Below, in pieces: positions 30,782 through 43,101 of a DNA stretch of 49,200 bases. Each line of letters opens with the position of its first letter. Positions within the stretch are counted from its first letter, which is position 1. Below the pieces are notes generated by a model that worked only from the letters and a program-made list of their open reading frames with translations, was not told the DNA's origin and ran no database searches. The stretch comes from Rhodobacterales bacterium. GTDB taxonomy: Bacteria; Pseudomonadota; Alphaproteobacteria; Rhodobacterales; Rhodobacteraceae. The translations under genes and the position numbers were made by a program. Location: NCBI GenBank assembly GCA_009993005.1, contig JAACUH010000087.1, positions 1 through 49,200 of the forward strand. The letters run 5' to 3'.

Positions 30782-30879
30782 CCGCCTTGCGACAGGTTTT
30801 GCGCCCCATTTGTCACCACACCGACAGGCATTCTGCCGCAGGTGCAACCCGTGGCCTTGTCTGCCTCTTTTTCTCCCTA

Positions 30880-31656
30880 TCACAGCCTGTCGCGCGGCAT
30901 GGGCGATTCTTTTGCGCCGCGTGTGGCGGGGCTGGGCAATCCGTCGAGAACACGCAGCGGGCGGCGCACCAGTTCGGGCAGGCCGGGCCGCGTCGGGGCG
31001 GCCACATGCTTGCTCACCTCGATCATCAGCACGCCGCCCGCGGCAAAGACCGGCAGGTGCCGCCCCACCGTTTCCAGCATACCGGCCGCCTTGCGCCAGA
31101 TCCGCTGGTGCGAGGGCGGCTGGTAGAGCGCCGAGAGCGCCGTTTCGATGACAAAGCCGTGCCGGCGCAACTGCGCGTCAAGCTGGCCCATCGAATAGGG
31201 CCGCCCATAGCCAAAGGGCGTGGCATCGCGCCGCGACCAGAGCCCGGCGCGGTTGGGCACGATGAAGGCCGCCCGCCCGCCGGGGCCCAGCACACGCCAG
31301 CATTCCTCGAGCAGCGCCGTGGGGTTTTCCGAGGTCTCGAGCCCGTGCATCAGCACCAGCTTGTCCACGAAACCCGTCGCAAGCGGCCAGCGCGTCTCTT
31401 CGCACAGCACACTCACATTGGGCAGCCCCGCAGGCCATGCCATGACCCCCTGCGGCCCCGGCATCAGCCCGATCACGCGCCGCGCCTGCACCAGATAGGG
31501 CCGCAACAGCGGCACCGCAAAACCGAAGCCCGCCACCGTCTGCCCCTGCGCCTCGGGCCACAACTGCACCAGCCGGTCGCGGATCACCTTCTGCGCCGCA
31601 CGGCCCAGCGGGCTGCGGTAGTAGAAGTTGCGCAGGTCTTGCACGTCCAGATGCAT
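30880..31656 (-). CDS. Class I SAM-dependent methyltransferase
   Basis: The 258-residue protein begins [21 protein letters not shown] Methyltransf_11-like core follows, with [20 protein letters not shown] as the likely SAM region and [20 protein letters not shown] (motif II-type). I chose the start at 31656, with GAAGGCGG upstream; an ATG at 31677 would add seven residues. It is divergent from gloB. The substrate is unknown. Confidence 0.85.
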   Translation of the reverse strand: MHLDVQDLRNFYYRSPLGRAAQKVIRDRLVQLWPEAQGQTVAGFGFAVPLLRPYLVQARRVIGLMPGPQGVMAWPAGLPNVSVLCEETRWPLATGFVDKLVLMHGLETSENPTALLEECWRVLGPGGRAAFIVPNRAGLWSRRDATPFGYGRPYSMGQLDAQLRRHGFVIETALSALYQPPSHQRIWRKAAGMLETVGRHLPVFAAGGVLMIEVSKHVAAPTRPGLPELVRRPLRVLDGLPSPATRGAKESPMPRDRL

Positions 31657-31727
31657 TTTCCGCCTTCGGCTTGCCATCGCCCTGCGGGCACCTCACCTTA
31701 CATCAGCGACAGCGAGGGGAAAGTGCC

Positions 31728-32495
31728 ATGCGGAAAAATCGACAGGTTCTGACGGTCCGTTGCCGGCAGGACAACTATGCCTATCTGCTGCCGCTCGACG
31801 ATGGCACCTGCCTGCTGATCGACGCGCCCGAGGCCGCGCCCATCGTCTCGCGGCTGGCGGCCGAAGGGCTGCGGCTGCGCGCCATCCTGCTCACCCATCA
31901 CCACGGCGACCATGTCGAGGGCGTGGAGGCCCTGCGCGCCCCGGGCGTCGAGGTGATCGGCGCGGCCGCCGACGCGCACCGCCTGCCGCCGCTCGACCGG
32001 GCTGTCGCGCCCGGCGAAGAGGTCGAGGTCGGCGGGCTCTCCCTGCGCGTCCTCGACGCGCCGGGGCACACCATCGGGCATGTCGCCTATCACGTCGCGG
32101 CCCGCAGCGCGCTCTTTTCCGGCGACAGCCTGATGGTGCACGGCTGCGGCCGCCTGTTCGAGGGCACGCCCGCGCAGATGCAGGCCAGCATCGCCGCGAT
32201 GGACCGTCTGCCCGAGGATACCGCGATTTTCAGCGGCCATGACTATGCCGAGGCCAACCTCGCCTTTGCCGCCACCATGGCCCCCGACCCGGGCGCATTG
32301 GCCCGCCGCCACGCCGCGCTGGCGCTCTGCGCCGATGAGGGCTGGCCCACCACCGGCGTGACGCTGGCCGAGGACCGCGCGCTCAACCCCTATCTGCGGG
32401 TGCATTTGCCGCAGGTGCAGGCGGCGGTGGACATGCCCGGTGCCGAACCGGTCGCCGTTCTGGCCGAAATCCGGCGCCGCAAGGACCGGTTCTGA
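31728..32495 (+). CDS. gloB: Hydroxyacylglutathione hydrolase (glyoxalase II)
   Basis: The 255-residue metallo-beta-lactamase-fold enzyme hydrolyses S-lactoylglutathione to lactate and glutathione, the second step of methylglyoxal detoxification. The binuclear metal motif LLTHHHGDHVEGVEAL is intact, as are GHTIGHVAYHV, LFSGDSLMVHGCGRLFEG and SGHDYAEANLAFA. GAGGGGA precedes the ATG at 31728. It is divergent from the methyltransferase gene with 71 bp between the starts. Confidence 0.95.
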   Translation: MRKNRQVLTVRCRQDNYAYLLPLDDGTCLLIDAPEAAPIVSRLAAEGLRLRAILLTHHHGDHVEGVEALRAPGVEVIGAAADAHRLPPLDRAVAPGEEVEVGGLSLRVLDAPGHTIGHVAYHVAARSALFSGDSLMVHGCGRLFEGTPAQMQASIAAMDRLPEDTAIFSGHDYAEANLAFAATMAPDPGALARRHAALALCADEGWPTTGVTLAEDRALNPYLRVHLPQVQAAVDMPGAEPVAVLAEIRRRKDRF

Positions 32496-32687
32496 GGCCG
32501 GGCCACGATGCTGCGGCGCAAAACCGGGCAAATGCGAGTCCTTTGCGCAGCGCGCCGGACCTCGTGATCGGGTTTTTGAAAAATACTGCTTGAAGCGGCG
32601 CAGATAAAACCGATCTTTAACATCTAGAGGCCAGGGTCAGGACGGGGCGTTCTTCCCTCCCGACCCCCGATCAGAGGAGCACTGAAC

Positions 32688-35014
<2,327 letters not shown>

Positions 35015-35015
<1 letters not shown>

Positions 35016-35983
35016 TGCGCGCCGCGCTTGTTGCGCTCTGCATGGCCTGCGCCACCCCCGTGGTGGCGCAGGCGCCTCTTATGTCTTTGCCGGTTGATTG
35101 CACGCTGGGCGAAAGCTGCCATATCCAGCAATTCATGGACCGCGATCCGGGGCCTGGCGCTGCGGATTTTGCCTGCGGCACGCTGTCCTACGACGGGCAC
35201 AACGGCACCGATTTCGCCTTGCCCTCGCTCGCCGCGCGCGCGGACGGTGTGGCGGTTCTTGCGGCGGCCGATGGTGTGGTGGCCGGTGTGCGCGACGGGA
35301 TGCCCGACATCGTGCAAGGGGCGCCCGGCGCGCCGGATGTCGCGGGCCGCGAATGCGGCAATGGTGTCGTGATCCGCCACGCCGATGGCTACGAGACCCA
35401 ATATTGCCACCTGGCGCGCGGGTCGGTTGCGGTGCAGGCGGGCGACAGCGTGACCACCGGGACAATCCTTGGCCTGGTCGGCCTGTCGGGGCAGACCGAG
35501 TTTCCGCATCTGCATCTGTCCGTCCGCCACAACGGAGAGGAGATCGACCCGTTCGACCCCGCCATGACCGCGGCCTGCAATGGCGCGCCGCAGGACACGC
35601 TCTGGCGCGATGCGCCGGCCTATACCGGCGGCGGGATTGTCGGATTGGGGTTTGCCACCGCAGTGCCCGATTTTGCCGCCGTCAAGGCCGGCACCGCAGC
35701 CGAAGCGCCCGCCCCCACCGCCCCCGCGCTGGTGCTTTGGGGCCATTTCTATGGTGGCCGGACGGGCGACAGCGTGCAGATCACCATCGACGGCCCGCAA
35801 GGCCGCATTCTCGACCACCGCGAAACGCTCGAGCGGACGCAAGCGCAGCTCTACCGTGCCGCCGGCCGCCGCATCCCCGCTGGTGGCTGGCCTGCGGGCG
35901 TCTATACGGGCAAAGTTCAACTGCTGCGCAACGACGCCATACTGGCCAACCGACAGATTTCATTCGAGATGTCCCCATCATGA
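35015..35983 (+). CDS. M23-family metallopeptidase, secreted
   Basis: The 322-residue protein has a signal peptide (ALVALCMACATPVVAQ). A lysostaphin/LytM-type domain follows with GHNGTDFALPS (HxxxD metal motif) and FPHLHLSVRHNGEEIDPFDP (HLH motif). These enzymes cut peptidoglycan cross-links or activate amidases. About 120 residues follow the peptidase domain and are unassigned. The start overlaps the clpA stop (TGATG; a GTG at 35012 is also possible). Both His motifs look complete, so it should be catalytic. Confidence 0.92.
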
Positions 35984-36375
35984 CCACCGACCCCACACGC
36001 CCCTCCGTTGCGATGGAACCGTCGCGCAACGTGCTGGGCGAACCGCTCTTGCCATGCTCGACGGACCCGATAACCGGCTATTTCCGCAACGGACAGTGCG
36101 ACACCTGTGCGCAGGACCGCGGCAGCCATACGGTCTGCGCCATCATGACGGCCGAATTCCTCGCTTTTTCCAAATATATAGGGAATGACCTGTCAACGCC
36201 GCGACCTGAGTTCGGCTTTGCGGGCCTGCGCCCCGGAGACCATTGGTGCCTGTGTGCCAGCCGGTTCCTGCAAGCCCATGACGAAGGCTGCGCGCCGCAG
36301 GTGAGGCTCGCCGCGACGCATATCCGCGCGCTCGACATCGTGCCGCGCGCCGTGCTCGAGGCATGCGCGGTGTGA
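35980..36375 (+). CDS. DUF2237 family protein
   Basis: The 131-residue protein has the family segments RNVLGEPLLPCSTDPITGYF, GQCDTCAQDRGSHTVCAIMT, GDHWCLCASRFLQAHDEGCA and PQVRLAATHIRALDIVP. Cysteines are conserved and could bind metal. Function unknown. It overlaps the peptidase stop (ATGA), so clpA, the peptidase and this gene look like one operon. Confidence 0.92.
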   Translation: MTTDPTRPSVAMEPSRNVLGEPLLPCSTDPITGYFRNGQCDTCAQDRGSHTVCAIMTAEFLAFSKYIGNDLSTPRPEFGFAGLRPGDHWCLCASRFLQAHDEGCAPQVRLAATHIRALDIVPRAVLEACAV

Positions 36376-36382
36376 TCCGGTC

Positions 36383-36715
36383 CTACTCTGCCGGGGCCGA
36401 ACGGCGCTGGCCGTCCCGCGGGGCCTGAAGCGCTGGCGCCTGCGGCTCCATCAGATCGTCGATGAACAGGCTCAGAAGCTGCGACCGCCCGCTCACCCCG
36501 GCCTTGCGGTAGATTGCGTTGGTCTGGGCCTTGACCGTGCCTTCGCTGGTCGCGCGCAGGCGCGCGATATCCTGCAATGACAGCCCCTTGATCGCAAAGA
36601 GCGCCACGTCGCGTTCGGCCGGGGTCAGGCCCCAGGTGTCGAAACGGTCATTCAGGATGGCCGTCGCCATCGCCGCGCTCACCGCCAGCACAGCCATGCC
36701 GCGTCTGATCTTCAT
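36383..36715 (-). CDS. Short LuxR-type HTH protein with N-terminal hydrophobic segment
   Basis: This 110-residue protein has an N-terminal hydrophobic helix (MAVLAVSAAMATAI) followed by one LuxR/GerE HTH (LTPAERDVALFAIKGLSLQD, then IARLRATSEGTVKAQTNAIY). No receiver or autoinducer domain is present. AAGGAG lies nine bases ahead of the ATG at 36715, which decides the start. It could be a membrane-tethered regulator. It is co-oriented with, and 121 bp downstream of, the acidic secreted protein gene. Confidence 0.85.
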   Translation of the reverse strand: MKIRRGMAVLAVSAAMATAILNDRFDTWGLTPAERDVALFAIKGLSLQDIARLRATSEGTVKAQTNAIYRKAGVSGRSQLLSLFIDDLMEPQAPALQAPRDGQRRSAPAE

Positions 36716-36795
36716 GGGCTCACACTCCTTTCCCGGGTGTTTCACTGGGCTTGCGCGGCCGCGACCCTGTGCCGGCCGGCCGTTCCGATCCGGAT

Positions 36796-36824
36796 GGCGC
36801 GGCGCGCGGGTTGCGCGCCGCGCC
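36796..36824. other. Strong GC hairpin after the acidic secreted protein gene
   Basis: GGCGCGGCGCGC (36796-36807), loop GGGTT, GCGCGCCGCGCC (36813-36824): a perfect 12-bp stem. It lies 12 bases after the stop codon at 36837 on the minus strand. No T-run follows on either strand, so it could be a 3'-protective hairpin, a Rho-assisted terminator or a leader structure of the HTH gene. Confidence 0.6.
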
Positions 36825-36836
36825 GGTCTTCACCCC

Positions 36837-37397
36837 TCAGTTGACCGGGGCGGCATAGCCTTGCCAGTCGCACAGCCAGGCCACGTAGAGGTCGGCCGTG
36901 GTGCAGATATTGGCGCCGCGATGCACCGAGCGGTGCACAGAGGCGTTCTCGCCCGCGCCGGACCGGGTCCGCGGCAGGATCACCGGCCCGCCACCACCCG
37001 AGGTCGCCTGAACCTCGCAGCCGCCACAATCCAGATCACCGCCACCGGCATCGTAGAGGGGCTCGCCACCTTCGCCATCCGCGATCGCGACAGGCTCGCC
37101 GTCCACATCCTCGACGATGTCGTCGATATAGACCATGACGGTCTCATCGTCGTCCGGCGTCCCGACGTCGGTCCACTCATCGACCCAACCATCGACCCCG
37201 ACATCGTCGCCGCCGCCGTCCTCACCCGGGACCGGGTCCAAGACGCAATCAAGGCACTCGTCGATCACGACTTCGCCGATGCCGCCATCGCCGCTCAGGT
37301 CGGTATCCTGAGCAGAGGCGACACCAGCCAGGAGCGCCAAGGCGCCTGCCGCGGCAAGTGTCGCAAAGGGAAGGTTTCTGTTCTTTCTGGTGATCAC
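36837..37397 (-). CDS. Acidic secreted hypothetical protein
   Basis: The 186-residue product starts with a GTG at 37397 preceded by GGAG five bases away, then a signal peptide (LPFATLAAAGALALLAGVASA). The mature part is very acidic (Asp/Glu/Gly-rich, such as DPVPGEDGGGDDVGVDGWVD). It has six cysteines (DECLDCVL, DCGGCEV, NICTT, WLCDW) and a C-terminal ordered stretch YVAWLCDWQGYAAP. The pattern suggests a Ca-binding or disulfide-stabilised exported protein, but I recognise no family. It is part of an accessory trio with the HTH and PepSY genes. Confidence 0.75.
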   Translation of the reverse strand: MITRKNRNLPFATLAAAGALALLAGVASAQDTDLSGDGGIGEVVIDECLDCVLDPVPGEDGGGDDVGVDGWVDEWTDVGTPDDDETVMVYIDDIVEDVDGEPVAIADGEGGEPLYDAGGGDLDCGGCEVQATSGGGGPVILPRTRSGAGENASVHRSVHRGANICTTADLYVAWLCDWQGYAAPVN

Positions 37398-37612
37398 TGA
37401 TACTCCATTGCCTCACTCCGGCCTGCCGCCTGACGCGACAGTGACTCTGACGCGCAGCGGATGGTCCGGCCTCACCCTGTTGCCTGCGGGTGATTGAGGG
37501 GGCAATGTACCACAAGTTTGTGCGGCACGTCATAAACGCGCCGCACAAGTCTCTAAACCCGGGTTTATGGTGCCGCAATGCCGCTCATGCGCGGGCGGAC
37601 ACGCCGTGTGGA

Positions 37613-38245
37613 TCAGTTGTTGTCGTCGTCGTTGGACCCATGGTCATTGCGGTCGTTGTGATCATTGCGGTCGGACCCGTTGTCGTCATTGTCCGACCCG
37701 TTGTCGTCATTGTCCGACCCGTTGTCGTGATTGTCCGACCCGTTGTCGTGATTGTCCGACCCGTTGTCGTCGTCATTATTGTCGCGGCCGTTGTGATCCG
37801 ACCCGTTGTCATCGATGCCGTTGTGATCGGAGCCGTTGTCATCGATGCCGTTGTGATCGGAGCCGTTGTCATCGATGCCGTTGTGACCGGTGCCGTTGTG
37901 ATCGGTGCCGTTTCTGTCATGGCCATTGCCAGAACGGCCGCCGACGCGGATGAAATCCCGGTTTTCGTTCCGGCTTTCGACGCCCGGCACCACCGTGTCG
38001 TTGGCACGAATGCGACCGGTCTGCTGCGACAGGACCGCACCCGTGGCGAGGTCATAGACGATCTCGACCTTGTCCTGACCGCGGATCGCCTCGACCTTGA
38101 CCTGGGTCAGGCCGGTCCGGATCTCGATGCGTTCGAAACCCTGCGATTGCAGGCTGGAGACGATCTGGTCGTCAAAGGGCGAAGCCATGGCAACGCCGGC
38201 CGACAACACCATCGCAAGGGTCGTGCTCAGAAAGAAACGCTTCAT
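37613..38245 (-). CDS. PepSY-like exported protein with long Asn/Asp repeat tail
   Basis: This 210-residue product has a signal peptide (FFLSTTLAMVLSAGVAMA). A PepSY-like domain follows (about 25-70: SLQSQGFERIEIRTGLTQVK, then VEIVYDLATGAVLSQ). The C-terminal ~110 residues are made only of Asn, Asp, Gly, His, Ser and Arg (units such as NGIDDNGSDH and DNDDNGS). They are encoded by 30-bp and 21-bp tandem repeats at about 37620-37930. The start at 38245 follows GAGGACC. The tail could bind divalent metals or be disordered. The function is unknown. Confidence 0.8.
   Translation of the reverse strand: MKRFFLSTTLAMVLSAGVAMASPFDDQIVSSLQSQGFERIEIRTGLTQVKVEAIRGQDKVEIVYDLATGAVLSQQTGRIRANDTVVPGVESRNENRDFIRVGGRSGNGHDRNGTDHNGTGHNGIDDNGSDHNGIDDNGSDHNGIDDNGSDHNGRDNNDDDNGSDNHDNGSDNHDNGSDNDDNGSDNDDNGSDRNDHNDRNDHGSNDDDNN
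37620..37930. repeat. 21-bp and 30-bp coding minisatellite
   Basis: Near-identical 21-bp units (GACCCGTTGTCGTCATTGTC plus one base) and 30-bp units containing CCGTTGTCATCGATGCCGTT are in tandem. They stay in frame and encode the Asn/Asp-rich tail of the PepSY-like protein. Parts repeat exactly, pointing to recent expansion. Confidence 0.9.
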
Positions 38246-38422
38246 TTTGGTGGTCCTCTTCATTCGCGGTGGGCCAGTCCCACCTGATGAAAACCACAAA
38301 CCATGTTCCAGATGCCCAAAATACCCCCCCTGGACCATTGCGTAGGGCCGTCAGACCTTGGTCCGGCGGCCGGCACGGACCATCGCCCGAACCCACACCG
38401 GCTGCGGATCGCCAGACAGCAA

Positions 38423-38455
38423 AAGGGCCCCATGGCCATTCGGCATGGGGCCCTT
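38423..38455 (-). terminator. Terminator after trpB
   Basis: A perfect 12-bp stem AAGGGCCCCATG/CATGGGGCCCTT with a nine-base loop is followed on the minus strand by TT and then GCTGTC. It lies 26 bases beyond the trpB stop at 38482. The long GC stem with a short T-run fits an intrinsic terminator. Confidence 0.82.
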
Positions 38456-38481
38456 GGGCACCGTTCTGGCGGCCAGACGCC

Positions 38482-39708
<1,227 letters not shown>

Positions 39709-39790
39709 CGCGCTCTCCTTGTTTCACGAGGATGTAGCGCGCGGCCCTGTCGCGGTAAAGCGGCAAGCCAGCGCCCGGCCAGAGCGGAGA

Positions 39791-39841
39791 AAGGATTTTC
39801 GTACGAAAATCCTTGCAAGAATTTTCGTACGAAAATTCTTG
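39791..39841 (-). repeat. Double-palindrome TTCGTACGAA element, copy 4
   Basis: Perfect palindromes lie at 39791-39814 (24 bp) and 39816-39841 (26 bp), centred 26 bp apart. The element sits three bases from the trpF stop on the minus strand. In that orientation it runs palindrome, TTGCAA, palindrome, then CTTTCTCCGC, like the other copies. It lies inside the trpF-trpB gap and so may end or stabilise the trpF message. Confidence 0.9.
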
Positions 39842-39844
39842 TCC

Positions 39845-40480
39845 CTACCCCGCCGCAGCGATGAAATCAGCGATCAGTGTGGCGTCCTTGACGCCCGGGC
39901 CCCGCTCCACGCCGGACGAGACATCCACCTGGCGCGCGCCGGTGAGCCGCACCGCCTGCGCCACATTTGCCGGCGTCAGGCCCCCCGCCAGCATCCAGGG
40001 CAGCGGCCAGCGCCGCCCCTCGAGCAGCCGCCAGTCAAAGCTGAGCCCGTTGCCCCCCGGCAGCCCCCCGCCACGCGGCGGCTTGGCATCGACGAGGATC
40101 TGGTCAGCCACCGTCAGATACCTGTCGAGCACAGCGAGGTCGTCGCGTGCGGCCAGCCCCACCGCCTTCATCACCGGCAGGCCGTAGCGCGCACGCACCG
40201 CTGCGACGCGCGCCGGGCTTTCATGGCCGTGGAGCTGCAACATGTCGAGCGGCACCGCCTGCGTCAGCGCGTCGAGCGTGGCATCGTCGGCATCCACCGT
40301 CAGGGCGACCTTGGCCACCCCGACCGGCACGCCGACCGCCAACGCCGCCGCCTCGGGGAGGGTCAGGTGGCGCGGCGATTTCTCGAAGAACACAAAGCCT
40401 GCGTAGCGCGCCCCGGCCGCGGCCGCGGCCGCGATGCTGGCCGCGTCTCGCAGACCACAGATCTTGACCCGCACAGTCAC
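39845..40480 (-). CDS. trpF: Phosphoribosylanthranilate isomerase
   Basis: This TIM-barrel isomerase of tryptophan synthesis is 211 residues long. It starts [20 protein letters not shown] and has the catalytic Cys (KICGL), [19 protein letters not shown] and the final [21 protein letters not shown]. It lies four bases downstream of the LapA-domain gene. Confidence 0.97.
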   Translation of the reverse strand: MTVRVKICGLRDAASIAAAAAAGARYAGFVFFEKSPRHLTLPEAAALAVGVPVGVAKVALTVDADDATLDALTQAVPLDMLQLHGHESPARVAAVRARYGLPVMKAVGLAARDDLAVLDRYLTVADQILVDAKPPRGGGLPGGNGLSFDWRLLEGRRWPLPWMLAGGLTPANVAQAVRLTGARQVDVSSGVERGPGVKDATLIADFIAAAG

Positions 40481-40484
40481 ACGG

Positions 40485-40835
40485 TCAGCGCTTTTCGAGC
40501 AGTTGCAGCACGTCGTCGCGCCCGTCGCCGTCGCTGTCGCGCAGGCGGTCCATTTCCCGCTTCAGGTGCACGACCTCGCGGCCCCGGTCACGCGCCTCGG
40601 CGCGGAAACGGTGTTCGCGCAGCCATTCCCAGAAGAACCCGATCAGCAGGCCAACCCCGATCGCGAGAAAGATCACCACGAAAAGCGGCAACTCGATATC
40701 GGGCGAAATGCCCAGCAGGTTGCCCAGCGCCTCGGGCATGGCGCGCAGGGTGACGGCCCCGCGGTTGGCCAGTCCCACCACGATCAGGCAAAGGCCGATG
40801 ACGGCCCAGAAGGCATAGCTGAGAGTTTTCATCAT
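40485..40835 (-). CDS. LapA-domain (DUF1049) membrane protein
   Basis: The 116-residue protein has two hydrophobic segments ([17 protein letters not shown] and [20 protein letters not shown]) and a charged coiled-coil-like C-terminus ([18 protein letters not shown]). This is the LapA/YciS type, related to the LapA lipopolysaccharide assembly protein. In E. coli LapA acts with LapB in LpxC control, but the role in alphaproteobacteria is untested. It lies between ihfB and trpF in a tight run. Confidence 0.88.
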   Translation of the reverse strand: MMKTLSYAFWAVIGLCLIVVGLANRGAVTLRAMPEALGNLLGISPDIELPLFVVIFLAIGVGLLIGFFWEWLREHRFRAEARDRGREVVHLKREMDRLRDSDGDGRDDVLQLLEKR

Positions 40836-40844
40836 GCGCCCAGC

Positions 40845-41126
40845 TTACTTCCCGTTCAGCCTGTCGCGCAACAGCTTCCCGGTCTTGAAGAAGGGAACAT
40901 ATTTCTCGTCCACGTCCACCGCCTCGCCCGTGCGCGGGTTGCGCCCCGTGCGCTGGTCGCGTTTCTTGACCGAAAACGCCCCGAACCCGCGCAATTCGAC
41001 CCTGTCACCACCGGCCATCGCCCTGGTGATCTCGTCAAAGATCGTGTTCACGATCTTTTCAACATCGCGCTGATACAGATGCGGGTTCTCGTCTGCGATC
41101 TTCTGGATCAATTCAGACCGGATCAT
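40845..41126 (-). CDS. ihfB: Integration host factor beta subunit
   Basis: The 93-residue DNA-bending protein starts [20 protein letters not shown] and has the DNA-arm motif [20 protein letters not shown]. It pairs with IhfA. I chose the start at 41126, giving the canonical N-terminus; an ATG at 41153 is possible. It is the next gene after rpsA, a synteny kept in many proteobacteria. Confidence 0.97.
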   Translation of the reverse strand: MIRSELIQKIADENPHLYQRDVEKIVNTIFDEITRAMAGGDRVELRGFGAFSVKKRDQRTGRNPRTGEAVDVDEKYVPFFKTGKLLRDRLNGK

Positions 41127-41368
41127 CGGCAGGGCCCCCCAGGGTTCTATCATGTCGTCGTCACGGGTTGGCCCCGCTTGTCCTGCATGACTATAGGCCC
41201 AAGATCACGGCTGAGAAATAGCGGCCTTTGGCTTCAACGGGCTGAATTCAGACAATCTTTGCCTTGCCCTGGCAGAATCGGGCATGGCCTGCGCCCGCTT
41301 GGCCCGGCGTCCCGGACCAAAAGCCACAAAGCGGCCGGCGGTCGCAGGGCCGATTCGGACAAGGAAAA

Positions 41369-41395
41369 ACCCCGCCGTCTTGCGGCGACGGGGTC
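41369..41395 (-). terminator. Terminator after rpsA
   Basis: On the minus strand ACCCCGTCGCCG, loop CAAGA and CGGCGGGGT form a GC-rich bulged stem, followed by TTTTT. It lies 26 bases after the rpsA stop, so rpsA transcription probably ends here before ihfB. Confidence 0.85.
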
Positions 41396-41421
41396 TGTTG
41401 TCCGGTCCGTGAGGACAGGGT

Positions 41422-43101
41422 TTACTTGTCGCCCTTGAGCGCGGCCCCCAGGATATCGCCCAGCGAAGCGCCCGAGTCGGAGGAGCCGTATTGTTCCACG
41501 GCTTCCTTTTCTTCCGCGATCTCGCGCGCCTTGATCGACAGGCCCAGCTTGCGGGTCTTGCTGTCGATATTGGTCACGCGGGCATCGACCTTGTCGCCGA
41601 CCTGGAAGCGTTCGGGGCGCTGTTCGGCCCGGTCGCGCGACAGGTCAGAGCGGCGGATGAAGGACTTCATGCCCTCGTATTCCACCTCGATGCCGCCATC
41701 CTCGATCTTGGTCACGGCCACGGTGATGACCGAGCCGCGCTTCACGCCGCCCACGGCATCGGCAAAGGGATCACCATCCAGCGCCTTGATCGACAGCGAG
41801 ATGCGTTCCTTTTCGACATCCACTTCGGTGACCTTGGCCTTGACCATGTCGCCCTTGCGGAAATCGCCGATGACATCCTCGCCGCGCCCTTCCCATGTGA
41901 GGTCGGACAGGTGGACCATGCCGTCGATATCGCCGTCGAGCCCGATGAACAGGCCAAACTCGGTGATGTTCTTGACCTCGCCCTCGACCTCGGCCCCTTC
42001 CGGGTGCGTCTCGGCAAAGACTTCCCACGGGTTGCGCATGGTCTGCTTGAGACCCAGCGACACGCGCCGCTTGGCGCTGTCGATCTCGAGCACCATGACC
42101 TCCACCTCTTGCGAGGTGGACACGATCTTGCCGGGATGCACGTTCTTCTTGGTCCAGGACATTTCCGAGACGTGGACGAGACCCTCGACACCGGGCTCGA
42201 GCTCGACGAATGCGCCGTAGTCGGTGATGTTGGTCACGCGGCCCATGTGGACGGATTCCAGCGGGAACTTGCCTTCGACGGCATCCCACGGGTCGGATTG
42301 CAGCTGCTTCATGCCGAGGCTGATGCGATGCGTTTCCTTGTTGATCTTGATGACCTGAACCTTGACGGTCTCGCCGATCGACAGGATTTCCGACGGGTGG
42401 TTGACGCGGCGCCAGGCCATGTCGGTCACGTGCAGCAGGCCATCGACGCCGCCGAGGTCAACAAAGGCCCCGTATTCGGTGATGTTCTTGACCACACCAT
42501 CGACGGTCTGACCTTCGGTCAGGTTGCCGATGACTTCGGCGCGCTGTTCGGCGCGGCTTTCTTCGAGGATCGCGCGGCGCGAGACCACGATGTTGCCCCG
42601 ACGACGGTCCATCTTGAGGATCTGGAACGGCTGCTTGAGCCCCATCAGGGGGCCCGCGTCGCGCACCGGGCGCACATCGACCTGAGAGCCGGGCAAAAAC
42701 GCCACGGCGCCGCCCAGATCGACGGTAAAGCCACCCTTGACCCGGCCAAAGATCGCGCCATCGACGCGGATCTCGTCGGCATAGGCCTTTTCCAGACGGT
42801 CCCAGGCTTCTTCGCGGCGGGCCATCTCACGGCTGATGACGGCTTCGCCACGCGAGTTCTCGACTTGCCGCAGGAAAACTTCGACGGTGTCACCGATCTT
42901 GATATCGGGATTCTCGCCGGGGTTCGCGAATTCCTTGAGGTCGATGCGGCCTTCCATCTTGTAGCCGACATCGATGATGGCCTGGCCCGCTTCGATCGCG
43001 ATGACCTTGCCCTTGACGACGCTGCCCTCGGCAGGCGTGTCCATCTCGAAGCTTTCGTTCAGGAGGGCTTCGAAATCCTCCATGGTGTTTTTAGCGCACA
43101 T
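41422..43101 (-). CDS. rpsA: 30S ribosomal protein S1
   Basis: The 559-residue protein has six S1 RNA-binding domains. Several show the diagnostic DYGAFVEL, EYGAFVDLGGVDGLLHVTDM or GLVHVSEMSW pattern. It helps mRNA with weak ribosome sites bind the 30S subunit. It starts MCAKNTMEDFEALLNESFEM, with AAAGGAA upstream. cmk lies 500 bp upstream and ihfB downstream, the usual proteobacterial arrangement. Confidence 0.98.
   Translation of the reverse strand: MCAKNTMEDFEALLNESFEMDTPAEGSVVKGKVIAIEAGQAIIDVGYKMEGRIDLKEFANPGENPDIKIGDTVEVFLRQVENSRGEAVISREMARREEAWDRLEKAYADEIRVDGAIFGRVKGGFTVDLGGAVAFLPGSQVDVRPVRDAGPLMGLKQPFQILKMDRRRGNIVVSRRAILEESRAEQRAEVIGNLTEGQTVDGVVKNITEYGAFVDLGGVDGLLHVTDMAWRRVNHPSEILSIGETVKVQVIKINKETHRISLGMKQLQSDPWDAVEGKFPLESVHMGRVTNITDYGAFVELEPGVEGLVHVSEMSWTKKNVHPGKIVSTSQEVEVMVLEIDSAKRRVSLGLKQTMRNPWEVFAETHPEGAEVEGEVKNITEFGLFIGLDGDIDGMVHLSDLTWEGRGEDVIGDFRKGDMVKAKVTEVDVEKERISLSIKALDGDPFADAVGGVKRGSVITVAVTKIEDGGIEVEYEGMKSFIRRSDLSRDRAEQRPERFQVGDKVDARVTNIDSKTRKLGLSIKAREIAEEKEAVEQYGSSDSGASLGDILGAALKGDK

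Noticed and set aside
37620..37930. CRISPR array
   Set aside because: Tandem coding repeats without unique spacers or nearby cas genes.
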